Of a stretch of 64,000 bases of DNA, positions 23,098 through 35,385 are shown one piece after another. Numbering within the stretch: position 1 is the stretch's first letter; each line of letters starts with the position of its first letter. The notes beneath the pieces are model-generated. The model saw only the letters and a list, made by a program, of their open reading frames with translations, had not been told where the DNA came from and ran no database searches. Source of the stretch: Armigeres subalbatus (taxonomy: Eukaryota > Arthropoda > Insecta > Diptera > Culicidae); the NCBI RefSeq assembly GCF_024139115.2, contig NC_085140.1, positions 463,295,506 through 463,359,505 of the forward strand, read 5' to 3'. Both the position numbers and the translations under genes were made by a program.

Positions 23098-25125
23098 TCA
23101 TACAGGTCTGCACCGGGTAGCGGTTACTACCATAGAGATCGGTGCTGGCTTCCAAGAGAAACGCTGCAGAACGGACCTACTTACCGCGGATACATCGATG
23201 GCAATTGCAGAGTGCCCGTTGAAGAAGATGAGAGCCCTGTCATTAAGGGTGACGAGATCGCCTTCTTGGAACGCTTCGTTGATGATCGTGATTGGCATAG
23301 CTCCATGTAGCTGGACACCGACAGCCGGCAACTCTTCCTCGATGTCGAGGGTATCAAAGGGGATGTTCTGCAATATCCCAATGGCTACGGAGTGCCTGAA
23401 GTTAGTCCCAACCTTGCTAATCCAACGATATTTGCCTCCAAGGTGTTGGATACCATGTTGACACGGTTGATACACGGTTGACCTCTTGGAGCGCAATGGT
23501 CCATGGTGAGCTGTGGTGCATCAGCAGCTCGAGGTTTGGAAGGTTGTTCCAAAACCCGTTAATATTTCATTGGAGGCAGAAGTTGACCTCCAGTGGAAGG
23601 GCCGGAGTTGGGAAAGGAGACGATAGAATACAAGGGGGGTTACTTACAGTACCAGATCCTGATCTTGGAGGTATCCTGGGCAGGTCGTAGCCAATGGAGA
23701 AAGGATATCCACTGACTGACCCGGAGCTCGATGCGTCGGAGGATGACGACGAGGAGAAATTGGAACCACTGGGCGTTACGTTGCGCGACTGGGAGGGGCC
23801 TGCACTGCTAGAGCCGCCGGAAGTGGGTGAGGAACGGTGGGTGTGGAACTTATTGCCCGGGGAGCCCAGAACGCTGAAACGGTTATGGCCCGGGTGGAAG
23901 TCCCCGGGTTGCTCGGAACGCGGCCTTGGTTTTTTTTTAATCTTTATTATCGTGATTTTTTATATTAATTGATAAGTTCATCACGTAAACGCGGCCTTGG
24001 TGGGGGGGGGAGAGTTTCATACTTACTTGGATATTTCTGCTTTGCGTTTGATCATTGCCTTGCAGCTTGCATCCCACGTCGTCATCGGGGGAAAGAATCG
24101 CGACCCGAGAACGCCATCTGGTTTTCTTGCTTCCCACGAGGTCTGCGCTTGACAAGCTTGCAGGGGGATAATGCGTCTCTATTCCATCTATCCGATGGTA
24201 CCGGAGGTTGTTCCCCAGTTCCGGTGTGGGAAAGACGTCCGCACTGGGGGGCCTCGACCCTCGACTACCAAGGGATCTTGACAGGATCTTCTTACATTCT
24301 TCGTCCACTGGATGCCGAGGTCGGTTCGGTCGTTACGGTTGGGTCTTGGCGTCTGGTCTACCGGCCCGACGATCCAGTGCACTGCATTTTGTTTCTTCGT
24401 CCTATGTCCTTACCAGGTACCGGGGTCGATCCAAAGGTTCCGGTAGGGGTATAGATTCCGGTCCAATGGTGTCTCGGCTGTCTAGGTCGGACGTTGGCTC
24501 GCAGGTGTTGGTGTTGTTGGATATTTGAGGCACGTTGGAGGCTATGATTGTCGGGTTGAAGGTTCTAGCTATTTGGCGGAAAGACCGCCATTCTTGGAGT
24601 TTAATCGCTGCGCCTTCGCCAGGGTCGGGTGATACCATGGTATTGTTTTGGGTGTCAGCTTTGGGGAGGCCTGGGAGGTGGTTTCGGTAGTGGTGAAGGA
24701 GTTGCTATGGGCGGAGCTAGGCCCATCCGGTTTCTCTATAGACGTCAGTGTGTCTCGTTTCGATAGACGTCATCGAATCTCGTTCTACAGTTCCGGTTGG
24801 CTGGGGAGCTGTTGCTGTCGATAATTCGAGCTGGCTGTCGATAATTCTATCGAGGTTGTTCTGGAGCTCAGCGTTCCTTCGGAGGCTTTCCTGCATCATG
24901 GCTTCTAGCTTGCGAATTCTCTCGTTTCAGCGACGACGGCAAGAAGTGTAGCGATCGTTGGTTGGTCCGCTCCACTTGACTGAGAGCGCTCTTCAGGCAC
25001 CCTCCGCGTAGAGTTCCTCGTGGAGGTTTGACCTGCGTTGACGACATCGGCGTACGATGACTCGCCACTCTTTTCCAGCTGCAGGATGCGTCGAGCTTCG
25101 GGGTAGGTCCTTTTTTTTCTTGATT
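23098..25125 (-). pseudogene. Degenerate retroelement-like coding mosaic, family unassigned
   Basis: Higher GC than its surroundings and coding-like minus-strand segments in shifting frames suggest an old retroelement. Segment one (about 25100-24720) reads EARRILQLEKSGESSYADVV and continues to a helical MMQESLRRNAELQNNLDRII piece, which resembles a LINE or LTR gag/ORF1. Segment two (24402-24638) is polar. Segment three is Ser/Pro-rich (SSSSSSDASSSGSVSGYP, about 23710-23760). Segment four (23098-23496) is a clean 132-residue frame including NIPFDTLDIEEELPAVGVQL. No catalytic motif was found. The plus strand of 23098-23460 also reads plausibly, but with stops. Confidence 0.35.
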
Positions 25126-26885
25126 CGTCAGCGTGAAGTTAAGTGCTTATGTCTTCATATTTTGTCTTATGTCTTCATATTCTGATCCGTTCGAAATTTG
25201 TTTTTTTTTTCGAATGCCAAAAAGAACGGTTTATATTTTGTGGCTATCTCTTGAATATTGTCTGTTTTTTTTTTTTGTGATTTCCCATAATTGTAGCCCT
25301 AATGGCAGACGTAATTGAACCATTTGTTTGAGAAATTGCATATGTGACCAAAATGAGATTTTTATATATTATGAATCCTCGTCCAAAAATACGTATTATG
25401 GCAAAAAATACGAACACTATTTTGATGGTGTTGATGCGGAGCACTTTGGAAGTTCCAGAGTTCGTAACACACTTCAACGCAGCGGGATTAGTAGAGTAAC
25501 AATCATTTTTATTCCCGTTTGACTTCGGAACAGGCTCGAGTCAGGTCACCAGGCTTGGTTGTTGGTTTGGCGACTGCTGATGGGGTCATCCTTCCTTGTA
25601 TGCGCAACCGGTGGAACACCAGTTAGACTTCGGGGTTGGGCACACTCGAACCGGGATAGAGTCGCGGTCAATGGATCCAGGATGCATGCCGGAGTACAAA
25701 AAAATCCTTTTTTTTTTAATTTCAATGAAAAATATTAGTTACATGGCTCGAAGGCCCGAAAGGCCTCCGATCGTTGCGCAGTATGACAATACCATGATGG
25801 TAGACGTCAGTGCGAGAGGGTCTCTGAAACCTCTCTGGGTTCTTTTTCGCAAATTTCATACCAATTTGTCCATTTCGGAACATGTGCTGTGCATATGCAC
25901 AGCCAAGATAGGGTAAATCACTACATGGGACTATGGACCCGATTCCAGGCTCACTGCACAGAAAACTAATGATTTATACTGTTTGGAAGCCGTAGGTTTA
26001 TGATTGATAATTTTAAAAAAGTCTCCTATTTATCTCGCTCAATACTCAATATTCTTCAACCATTTATTTTACTCCTAATCGATCCAATTATAGAAAATAA
26101 AAATGTAGATTTCAAACTTTCGCTCTTATTTGCAACACTGAGCCGGAGTGAATCTTTCCACTTTTACAAAACGGTATCATCAAATAAACACCCACCTGAA
26201 AATCGTCACAGTGCTCGATACAACCACTGCTTTAAGCTATATATTAACATATTAGAATACTTTTAAAAATGTATCCTCAAACCGAACAAAAATTCACCTC
26301 CGCCCAAAAACTGCTAGCCGTACAGTGCTGCCAAAAGGCCAGGAGTCTTATTTTAGTATGAAGATAATCCTTCATCGTTAATAGGAAAACTGTCTAATAC
26401 GTTGACGCTTTCATGTTATTTATAATTATCTCGAACTCAAAATGAAAAAAAAATTTTTTAAAGTTTTTGGAAGGAGTTTGGATGAATGAATAGATCTTCT
26501 TAAATAAATAAAAATTATTATGAATAATACCATCTGGCATCACGTTGTTGTGGAGCGTGCATATTTTTGTTTGCGTTGCATTTTCTACCATTCCAAGAGA
26601 GAGAATCAGAATAAGATGTTGAGAGATTGAGTAAAATATTGCGTAGCCGAAGAGACTTGTGGTATGCCGGAAAAGCCATCGCTATGACTGAAATGAGTGC
26701 TGCACAATGTTAATTTAAATTAAATAAAATCTTTTTCAAAAGGCTTTTAGCAAGAATAGCTATTTTTAAGCAGAGGTGAACCCCATTGTAGTATTACACG
26801 GTCCACAAAATTCAGGAAAAGTTGCTCCTTATCATAAATATCAATGAATTATTGGCAGTGGCTGATTTTCTACTCGCCGCTTCCA
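25126..26885. other. Gene-free DNA with minor retroelement-like traces
   Basis: The 25540-25700 stretch is GC-richer and may continue the broken element to its left, but no motif is readable. The remainder is AT-rich with short, unsupported ORFs. Confidence 0.3.
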
Positions 26886-27149
26886 CATCCAGGCGCTATC
26901 GTATATGCGCAAATAGTCAGCATGAGTTACCCGCCAGAAATTTGTATGGCGAAAGACATCTAACGCGGGTTTTCTCAAAATTTGGAACTTTTCATGAAAT
27001 ACTATTTGATACCGGTTATGTAGGAAGGTGTCCACTACTACGCCTACCAAATATTTTTTCGATGAAGGTGCTTCATTTTGAGAAATCAAACCTTAGATGC
27101 CTTTCGCCATACTGATTTCAGAAAGTCAACTCCTAGTGTGCCGCTGTAA
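26886..27149 (+). repeat. 264-bp MITE copy 1 (TATGGCGAAAG family)
   Basis: It has inner inverted repeats: TATGGCGAAAGACATCTAA with TTTTCTCAAAAT on one side, and ATTTTGAGAAATC with TTAGATGCCTTTCGCCATA on the other. A direct copy of the same length lies at 38670-38933. Both start at CATCCAGGCGCTATCGTATA and end at GTGCCGCTGTAA. It is non-coding. Confidence 0.75.
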
Positions 27150-27218
27150 TTACACACAAAGCAGACGATTCATTAAATGTTAAAAAAAATATGTTGAGCT
27201 TTTTAGTGGAATGTCTTC

Positions 27219-27424
27219 ACTTGTCATAAGACGTGTTTGTACCTTCCCATTTAATTCCACCACTTGATTATACCTTGACAGATACGCATTTCGACTTAGT
27301 CGAGTCGAGTCAAGCACGAGACACTGAAGACGACCTTACTGTTGAGATCCAAATAAGTATCTGTCAAGGTACAATCAAGTGGTGGAATTAAATGGGAAGG
27401 TACAAACTCGTCTTATGACAAGTG
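27219..27424. repeat. Complete foldback MITE, AATACGTATCTG family
   Basis: Arms of about 77 bp pair with few mismatches: CACTTGTCATAAGACGTG... against ...CTCGTCTTATGACAAGTG. The loop contains GAGTCAAGCACGAGACACTG. It is the same family as 32716-32940 but more diverged between arms, so probably older. Confidence 0.8.
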
Positions 27425-27519
27425 ATCAATAAAATAATGCAGTCGTACGCATGTTAGGCCGGGAATAAGGTAAGAAACCCTATTTAAAGTGATTTTAAAG
27501 TTTTACACAAAGTTCATTT

Positions 27520-27960
27520 CTAATAAGCTACCCAACGTGGAACGGAAATTAATGGTAGAGCGTCCAGATTGTTGTGGAAGGCAAGCCAATACTGCTGTTG
27601 GTAGTCATGGAGAGGATCATCCCAAGAACGTAAACTTCGCCAGAGGGTTTGAACGAATATTTGGGCCTGCACTATCACCAAATCGACCAACCCTAGAGGG
27701 TCAAACAGTTTTGCAGTTATACCGTTCATCTAGTGATAGAGCCCGTGGGAGACCATCTGGGAATGGAATAATGGAGTAGATCTGTTTCCGGTTCCCACAT
27801 CAACCCCAAAGTTGCGTTGCTCAGTGTAGGTACCAATTAACATTCGAGAGCATTGAGCTACTGCGAGTCTCTTCTCCCTAGCTGAAGGGTAGGCATCAAG
27901 ATGAGAAACTAATAATGATCGTGAGAGATCGATTGCAACTGATATTGGCCTTATATACTA
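27520..27960 (-). pseudogene. BEL/Pao retrotransposon pol fragment
   Basis: The minus frame reads AKLFDPLGLVDLVIVQAQIF, then WRSLRSWDDPL and ISVPRWVAY. This is the linker just after the reverse transcriptase in BEL/Pao pol, where FDPLGL and ISVPRW are hallmark words. Upstream codons to about 27960 are compatible but broken. It ends next to the foldback MITE at 27424. Another BEL/Pao piece is at 33060-33560. Confidence 0.75.
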
Positions 27961-28278
27961 ATGATATGAATTGATGATAGGGTTTGCGGTAACAGATGGG
28001 TTAAATTAAATGCACAACGCCACTTAATATGTGCAAACTACATACTACGTTTGTTTCAAACACATTGTGCATTAATTTTTACCATGGTCTGAAGCAAAAC
28101 GAAATATCCAAAGTGTCAATTGTTCTAACAACAATTCAGTTCAATAAAATCAAATTGCCTATATTCCGGGGATTAAACCACCCGACTTGGACATTAATTT
28201 ACAATATTCTGAAAACTCATATGTGAATATGTACATTATGTGGAAGATATTGATTTGAAAAATGTATTGTACCACTTT

Positions 28279-28350
28279 CCCTTCGATGGGACTCGAACCC
28301 ACGACTCTTATTACGCTAGACTGGTGTTAACCAACTAAGCTACGAAGGAC
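28279..28350 (-). mobile_element. tRNA-like SINE head
   Basis: On the minus strand, CCTTCGTAGCTTAGTTGGTT contains a good A box and GGGTTCGAGTCCC a perfect B box. The start CCTTCG pairs with CGAAGG at the end, like an acceptor stem. The anticodon arm does not fold normally, so this is not a working tRNA gene. It is most likely the pol III promoter head of a SINE extending to lower coordinates. Confidence 0.6.
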
Positions 28351-28659
28351 TTCCGTCGAATTTTATCATAACCTTTTTCCTTTTAATTAAAGAAACAAAA
28401 ATTAGCACATATTAATTTTTCCATTATCGAATTGGAATTATAACTTCCCACACAAAATGTACGAAAAACTGTTTGAATTTTGGTCTTCAAATCTTTCCAG
28501 TTTCATGAACAAGTAGAATAAGAAAACGAATATAAATTAGCAAAAATTAGACACCATCCACCGTTGCTTTGGTCAGTCTGGTAAAAATAAGCTTAACAAT
28601 AATAAAGTAATAAAGCTTCTAAGGGAAGCTGTTCTCGTTAATAATTTTCGGTCTATACT

Positions 28660-30290
28660 GTCGTATGCCGCCTTACTGTCGTATGCCGCATTGAAATCAA
28701 TGAGCAGTTGGTGCGGACCTGGTATTCACTAAAATTTTTGAAGGATTTGCCGTACAGTAAAGATCTGGTCCGTTGTCGAGCGGCCGTCAACGAAGCCGGC
28801 TTGATAACTTCCCACGAACTTATTCACTAATAATGACAGACGTCGGAAGATGATCTGAGATATCACTTTGTAGGCGGCATTAAGGATGGTGATCGCTCGA
28901 AAGTTCTCACCCTCCCGCTTGTCGTCTTTCTGCTGCTTTATTGGTCTTTAGCTGTTGGATGGCATCCTTAACTTCTCTAAAGGTGGGGCTGGTTGGCTTC
29001 CATCATCCGCTGAACTGACGTAGTCATCTCCTTTGCTGCCTTAACTTTCACTCCCTGTACTCTCAGCGACAGGAATATTTATTCCTCGTAGACCGACTTC
29101 TACCTTTCGATCACCACACGTTCGTCCATCAAGATGCTCCCATCCTTATCCCTGCACATCTCGGCTCGCGGCACGATGCCTTTGCGGGATGCGTTGAACT
29201 GTGTGAACTGTGTTTTCCTCCAGAAATTGTCTGCACTCTTCGTCATACCAATCGTTCCATCGACTTCATCCCACATTCCCGACGTTGTTCTCCGCTGCGT
29301 CTTTAATGGCTGCTTTAACTGTATTCCAGCAGTCCTCAAGAGGGGCCCCATCGAGCTCACCCTCTTCCGGCAAGGCTGTCTCGAGATTCAGCGCGTATGC
29401 AGTGGCGGCCATCGGTACCGAACATTTTTGAATACGGATAGCTGTGGGTGCAGTTTAATCATCAGTGGTCAGAGTCGATGTTAGCGCCACTATGTATATA
29501 TCCTGACGACGATAATGTCGGAGAAGTGTCGTCCATCAGTCAGAACGTGGTCGATTTGTGATTCTATCTGCAGTGGTGATCTCCAGGTGTACCGATACGG
29601 GAGGCTGTGTTAGAAGTAGGTGTTGCGAATGGCCATATTCTTAGAGACAGCGAAATCAATTAGTCGTAGGCCATTTTCGATCGTCATCCGGTGGGCGCTA
29701 TAATCGATCCAATAGTCGATCTAAACTCCTCCTCCTGGCCAACCTGAGCATTCAAGTCTCCTATGATGATTTTGACGCCATGGCTTGGGCAGCTGTCGTA
29801 CTCACGTTCCAGCTACGCGTAGAATGCGTCCTTATCATCATCAGAGCTTCCGGAGTGTGGACTTTGGACGCGGGTTATGCTAAAGCTGAGGAACCTGCCT
29901 TTTATCCTCAACATGCACATTCTCTCATTGATCGGCCACCACCCGATCACGCGCCTTTTCGTATCTATGAATCATATTGATGAAAGCTGTTCCCAGCTCG
30001 TGTGTGTTGGCGCAGCTATAGTAGATGCTATGATTACCTCTAAACGTTCGCACCTTTGATTCCTTCTAACAATCCTCCTACAGCGCTACGATGCTGAACC
30101 CACGGTCCTTGAGCACATCGGCGAGTATGCGTGTGCTCCCGATGAAGTTGAGAGATTTGCAGTTCCATGAACCGAGTCTACAGTCGCTAGTCCCTTTTCT
30201 TCGCAGTGGTCTTCGACGATTGTTTCTGTCCGTACTCTCTTGTTGATTATTCGTTGCCTGAGTTTTTCAGTTTTTTTTTTTTGCAGGGCC
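28660..30290 (-). pseudogene. RTE-clade LINE remnant (endonuclease and partial RT)
   Basis: The minus strand starts at about 30200 with DCRLGSWNCKSLNF, the first strand of an apurinic-type endonuclease. It continues through a connector (29100-29360, with FNASRKGIVPRAEMCRDKDG). It then reaches RT words: REVKDAIQQLKTNKAA (about 28950), FRAITILNAAYKVISQIIF and VGSYQAGFVDGRSTTDQIF, and ends near 28670 at LLIDFNAAYD. An internal deletion between KTNKAA and FRAITILN removes early RT motifs. Frameshifts and stops abound. Confidence 0.75.
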
Positions 30291-30892
30291 AGACACAAAA
30301 CCCCCAATATTTTCGGACGTCCATTCCTCCATGGCCGGTGGACAATGGTGCACAGTTTCACTTAGAGTCCCTCGCTGACACTCGGACATGGAGTCCCTCG
30401 CTAACATGGAAAACAGATGCTGTTGTGAGCCGCTCCTTACATGGAGAACAGACGCAGTAAGATTTGCACCTCCGAAGAGGAACAAACCCCTCATCCCAGT
30501 CAGCATACGACCACAGTTCCAACTGATGTTGGCTACCCGATCATCTCTAAGGTTGCTCGTGTCCCGACCAGCACCACGAGGAGGTAGGAATGTTACTAGA
30601 TAATTGGGTATGAACCGCGAGGCTCCCCCAAACACACACAACTCGACAATCGCAAGCTGATTCAATTGCTTGGCGACTTCGATTCTGTCGCCGCTGGTAT
30701 GGAAGCGTAAATGGCACACTTCCTGCACCAACCCAACGATAGAAACGTGGCGACTAGTTGTCGCCGTAGCGGCAATGCAATCGCTTAGGTCTGGGGGATC
30801 CTTTACCCAGCATTTGCTGTGCCCATTTTACAATCTTATACGCAACTTATAAATGTCTTTTCGATGATTCATCGTTTACAAGGCTATGAACA

Positions 30893-30985
30893 CCATACTT
30901 TAGTGTTGAGGTGAAGTACTTATCTGTAAAGCTACAATCAAGTGGTAGAGTTCAATGGAATACATATGTAGTACTAACTCACCTC
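30893..30985 (+). repeat. Fragment of the AATACGTATCTG foldback MITE family
   Basis: It reads TGTTGAGGTGAAGTACTTAT, AAGCTACAATCAAGTGGTAG and AGTACTAACTC, a diverged single arm of the family. Confidence 0.5.
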
Positions 30986-32715
30986 GTTGTTCTTTTTCAA
31001 CTATGTTCAAAAGTGAATGTGATCACTGAAAGTGATCAAATGTTTACTTCATTCAATGTACACTGCTTCAAAAAGTATTTTACACTCTGCCTCCTTCTAC
31101 TATCAAACATTATTTTTAAAAGCGATCTTATAACTTTTCGGCGCACCTCCGTAGCCAAAAAGTCTGCCTGGCACCGTATGAGCGATAATGAATTAACCAA
31201 ATTAACAGCAATCAACCAATGTCATCATTTTTGTATTGTTAGTGGTCTATTTATACGCCGCCGAATTTTATGAGTACGAAGAAACACAAAAATTAAAAAA
31301 CCACAATGGTGAATATTTTATTTCCTCCCGCACTAATTCACGCGACAATTTCAATTTCTATCTTGTCTCTATTGGCCGAGGAGACACGATTCTATAATCT
31401 TTGAATGTCGTTAAATCTGTCACAATTTAATTTTTCTGCGTTGTCCTCCTCGAGTTTAATATTAAATTATTCTTACGTATGACACAAAGCGGAGCCCGCC
31501 TGGTCAAATCGCAACATAAATAACGCCATAATGTTATAGCGTGGCATGGGAGCGAGAGATGGATGTGGCACGGATCAAGACCACGGCACGATCGACCGTT
31601 TTCGATGCGACTATTTAACTACGAACCGGAACAAAAAATGTTTAATGTTTTATTATTCACATGTTAAAGTTTACATTTCACACATCGGATGAGTGTTGCA
31701 AGAGATATGCGTTTATGGAGAGGATCATCAGGTTGTTTTATGGAGTATGGCGATGATTGGGAAGGAAAATTCTTGGATATGAGCGAGTGAATATCGACTC
31801 ACACTGTATGATAATAGCTGTCGTGAGTGAATCCCCCATATATCTTGTATTGTTAATGCCCGTTCCATTTTTTTTTATTTCGAGCTGCACGGTTCTGATT
31901 TATTAAATGACTGATTTATTATTGCTCATTAAAAAGCAAAAAGCAGATTAATCCCATGAAGCCTGAACGAGATTCACCATGTTGACGAGATGATTATAAT
32001 GAGGATGATGATGTTGATGGATCGTTGAACGAAAAATAAAGATATGCGTTGGTTGGGTATGACATTCTGTTTAATATTGTGCAAACTTGAATAATGTTGG
32101 AACACCCATATTAATCCACCTAGCAATAATCAGTGCCTTTTTCGCGCATCATATGTATATATAAAAATGAAATGGTCTGTGTTCGTATCAGCATAACTGG
32201 AAAACGTTCGTTAAAGTTTCCGACGGATTTATATGATATTTCCCCATTCGAAATTCACGAGTAAAGAGGAGTAAGTCGTGAAAAACTAGTGAAGATTCAT
32301 ACAAAATTTTCGGGTGGGTGATATTTTTGAGAATTTGACCGCCATTACTAAGAGACAATACTTACGTTTCTGCATTCAAATAAATAAGTACAGACCCCGT
32401 TCGATTTTGGCAACATTCAATTTTTACAACTTTCAATTTTGGCAACATTTGATATTTGAATCAGTTATTCACTCCCTCATGAGTCCTGTATACGTGATGG
32501 TGCAAAGGGCCATCCTTGTGTTAGGTGTTAGTTAAGGGGCCGATAAATAAGAAATTGACTTTGAAGATATTTTGAGAAATGCAGAGCAAACAAAAATATT
32601 TCTTTGTTTCCACATCAACATGCTGTTTGAACATTTATTCTGGTTTCTCGGAGACTTCCGGAAGCAGTTACAAGGGTTCAGTTGATAAACAATCTAAAAG
32701 TATCATCTTCAAATT
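30986..32715. other. Gene-free DNA
   Basis: A 120-codon ORF at 30911-31273 overlaps the MITE fragment and lacks motifs. An end of the CTAGGTGGATTA repeat sits at 32110-32147. Nothing else is supported. Confidence 0.35.
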
Positions 32716-32940
32716 AAACCGTCTAAGACGAATTAAGTACTGTCCATTTAATTCCACCAGTTAATTTTCGTTATCTTTGCAGATACGTATTTCGACCACA
32801 ACTGTGTGGTCGTCTTCAGTGTCTTGTACTTGACTCGACTTCGAGTCAACACAGTTGTGGTCGAAATACGTATCTGCAAAGATAACGAAAATTAACTGGT
32901 GGAATTAAATGGACAGTACTTAATTCGTCTTAGACGGTTT
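32716..32940. repeat. Foldback MITE with perfect 92-bp arms
   Basis: Arms 32716-32807 and 32849-32940 are exact reverse complements, beginning AAACCGTCTAAGACGAATTA, around a 41-base loop with GTCTTGTACTTGACTCGAC. It belongs to the AATACGTATCTG family seen at 3295, 10075, 27219 and 30893, and is the least diverged copy here. Confidence 0.9.
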
Positions 32941-33059
32941 AATACATTCCACTAAACTAGCTTAATATATTTTTCTGATCTTCAAATTGTTATTTGAATC
33001 AAGGATGTTATCGATCATTTAGTAATTTGCGTTGGATCATTTAGTAGTTTTTCATTAAC

Positions 33060-33560
33060 TCATTCCAAAAGCTGAATTTCAAAATGTGTTGTATGGTGGA
33101 CTTCTAGTGTGAAGGTTTTTCTACAACTCTGCCTAATGGTTCGTTGTTTGAATTCCACTAGTAACGGAGTTGGATCTCGAGGCCAGGAACACATCCGTGG
33201 CATTTCCAGGCCTTGTACTTGGTTCCAAATGCCATGCTTCGTGATGTGCTGAATCTCCGAAACTCTATTAGCCACGTAACGATGAGATCCAGTATTTAAC
33301 GATGGTAGAATCCGTCTAGAAGTATCACTTTGCGTAAATGATTATACTACACGCAACCTTTTCGAACAAGTGAGCTAACAATAGCGCAGAAGAAAGTTCC
33401 ATCCGTGGAGTGGAGAGCCATTTGTTTCCTTTTTTCAGGTTATCAAGCGGAGCAACTCGAGATTTTGCCGTTAAAAACCTCACACACACACACCTCCTCC
33501 CGTTTCGGAGATTGTTCGAATGTATAAACATGCGCCGTATGCTTTGTTTGATGCATCACA
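33060..33560 (-). pseudogene. BEL/Pao retrotransposon RNase H-region fragment
   Basis: Minus frames read RFLTAKSRVAPL and STPRMELSSALLLAHLFEKV (about 33480-33350), then TDSTIVKYWI (about 33310), then NRVSEIQHITKHGIW and DPTPLLVEFK (33275-33100). This order matches the RNase H-like region and following linker of BEL/Pao pol, with frameshifts between pieces. It could be the same original element as 27520-27960, but the order on the strand differs, so two fragments are safer. Confidence 0.75.
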
Positions 33561-33891
33561 GAAACCATGAAATTCATTCCATAGGTCTCTGGTTCATATC
33601 CGGCTCGAAGGACCAAAATGTTCGCGCCCGTCGCGGAAATCTTTCGGACACTTAAAAAACTCGCTAACTATTTATGCAAAACACCCTTTATTACGCAAAC
33701 ACTCGACGATTTATTTCAACTGAGGATTGTTACATATCTGATCAGCTGACACGATTATTGGTATCTATAGAGTATATAACTAACGAGAGCGGAAGAAAAC
33801 CGAGTGCCGCGAGAGAATATGTTTCTCTACTCTCGATCTAGGGACGTCTAAGCTAAATTTCAAAATCGATGTATCTTTCTACTCGCTGTAA

Positions 33892-34085
33892 CAGAAATAC
33901 TAGAATAAGAGATCGACGAAGACGCCATCTTGTTTCCAATCGAACCGTCAAAAGCGGTTCCAATTCGACTTGTTTACTTTTTGCATCCATAAGGAGCTAC
34001 CAGTATTATTTTCGTGATTTCATGCATTTTCATACGTTGCCAATTCGACTGTTTTTCACTCCGCCGGTCTCTGGTTATAGGGTTG
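33892..34085. repeat. MITE copy, CTATAACCAGAGACCGGCG family, inverted
   Basis: It is the reverse orientation of 19077-19310, with a shorter interior (a gap near TATTATTTTCGTGATTTCAT). It directly abuts the R1 fragment that follows. Confidence 0.7.
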
Positions 34086-34097
34086 CTAGTCGATAGT

Positions 34098-35385
34098 AAA
34101 TTTCACCCAGATGGCCAATCGGCTTACATCAGACCTAGTGGGTTGCAAGCTAGTAGTCATTGCAGGAGACTTCAACGCGTGGGCGATATAGTGGGGAAGT
34201 CGCTGAACTTATCGGAGAGAGCAAACGCTGCTAGAAGCTTTAGCCAAGCTGGATGTCGTGCTGTGCAACGAAGGCTCAAGAAGTACCTTCCATCGCAACG
34301 GAGTTGAATCTATAATAGACGTCACATTCTGCAGTCCAAGGTTAGTCGGGGATTTGCAGTGGAGGGTCGACGACGGTTACAGGATAAGCAGAGAGGCAAG
34401 GAGAGAAAGTCAGGGAGCTACTCCTACAACGCGGCGTGGAACGTGGCCCACTTCGACGATGGTACCTTCAGAAAGGTTATGGGACTGGAAGAAAACATGG
34501 AAAGTTTGAGCGGCGACGAACTGGTTGCGGTCTTGTCTCGAGTGTGTGATGGCCTCAGGTATACTGGTGGAGTGATCAAATTGCAGCCTTTCGAGCAACC
34601 TGCCTCAGGGCTAGAAGAAGACTACAAAGGTCACGCTCGGCGGAAATGAGGGAAGAACGCATCGAGATTTTCAAAGCGGTGAGGCTAGCCCTGAACAAGG
34701 CCATCAAAAAGAGCAAGAAAGACTGCTTCGACACACTGTGCCAGAGCGCCAACTCGAACTCATGGGGAAATGCCTATCGGGTGGTGATGGCCAAAACAAG
34801 AGGGGCACTAACACTCCTCCCGGGTCCAACGCGGCTGAAGACGATCATCGACGTACTATTCCTGCACCACGGCCCAACCCATTGGCCGCCAGCAGCGAGA
34901 ATAGGAGCAGATGACGAAGAGGTGGCGAGGGTCACGGTGGAGGAGCTAATGACGGTGGCAAAGTCCCTCTACCCGAGTAAAGCACCTGGTCCGGACGGGA
35001 TCCCGAGCATAGCGTTAAAGGTAGTCATAATGACCAATCTGGACATGTTCAGGTCAGCCATGCCGAAATGCCTGGACAAGAGGATATTCCCGGATATATG
35101 GAAGAGACAGCGTTTAGGCCTGTTACCGAAACCTGGCAAGCCGGCTGGAGACCCCTCAGCGTACAGACCAATCTGTCTAATAGACACGGTAGGGAAGCTA
35201 CTGGAGAAGTTGATCCAAAACAGGCTGTTGCGGTACGTGGATGAGGCGGGAGGATTATCGAGCGAGCAATTCGACTTTCGAAGAGGACAGTCTACTCTAG
35301 ATGCCATCGAATCGATGGCTGACACCGCAGAGGTCGCCATCGAATGCATGCGACGCGAAATACGTTATCTGCGCGCATGCTCCTA
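34098..35385 (+). pseudogene. R1-clade LINE fragment A (endonuclease to early RT)
   Basis: It starts in the endonuclease (VVIAGDFNAWA, then ESIIDVTFCSP) and passes a helical connector. It then gives a 246-residue frame (34646-35386) with PSKAPGPDGIPSIALK, LLPKPGKPAGDPSAYRPICL and SSEQFDFRRGQSTLDAI, i.e. RT motifs 0 to 2. It stops before the catalytic FADD block, where an opposite-strand RTE fragment begins. Stops occur in the endonuclease. It is close in sequence to R1 copies B and C. Confidence 0.85.

Noticed and set aside
23198..23461. Plus-strand exon with acceptor-like TTTCGTCATACAG at 23104
   Set aside because: The acceptor looks good, but the conserved-looking plus frame has stops and the minus frame is open for longer. 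No partner exon was found.
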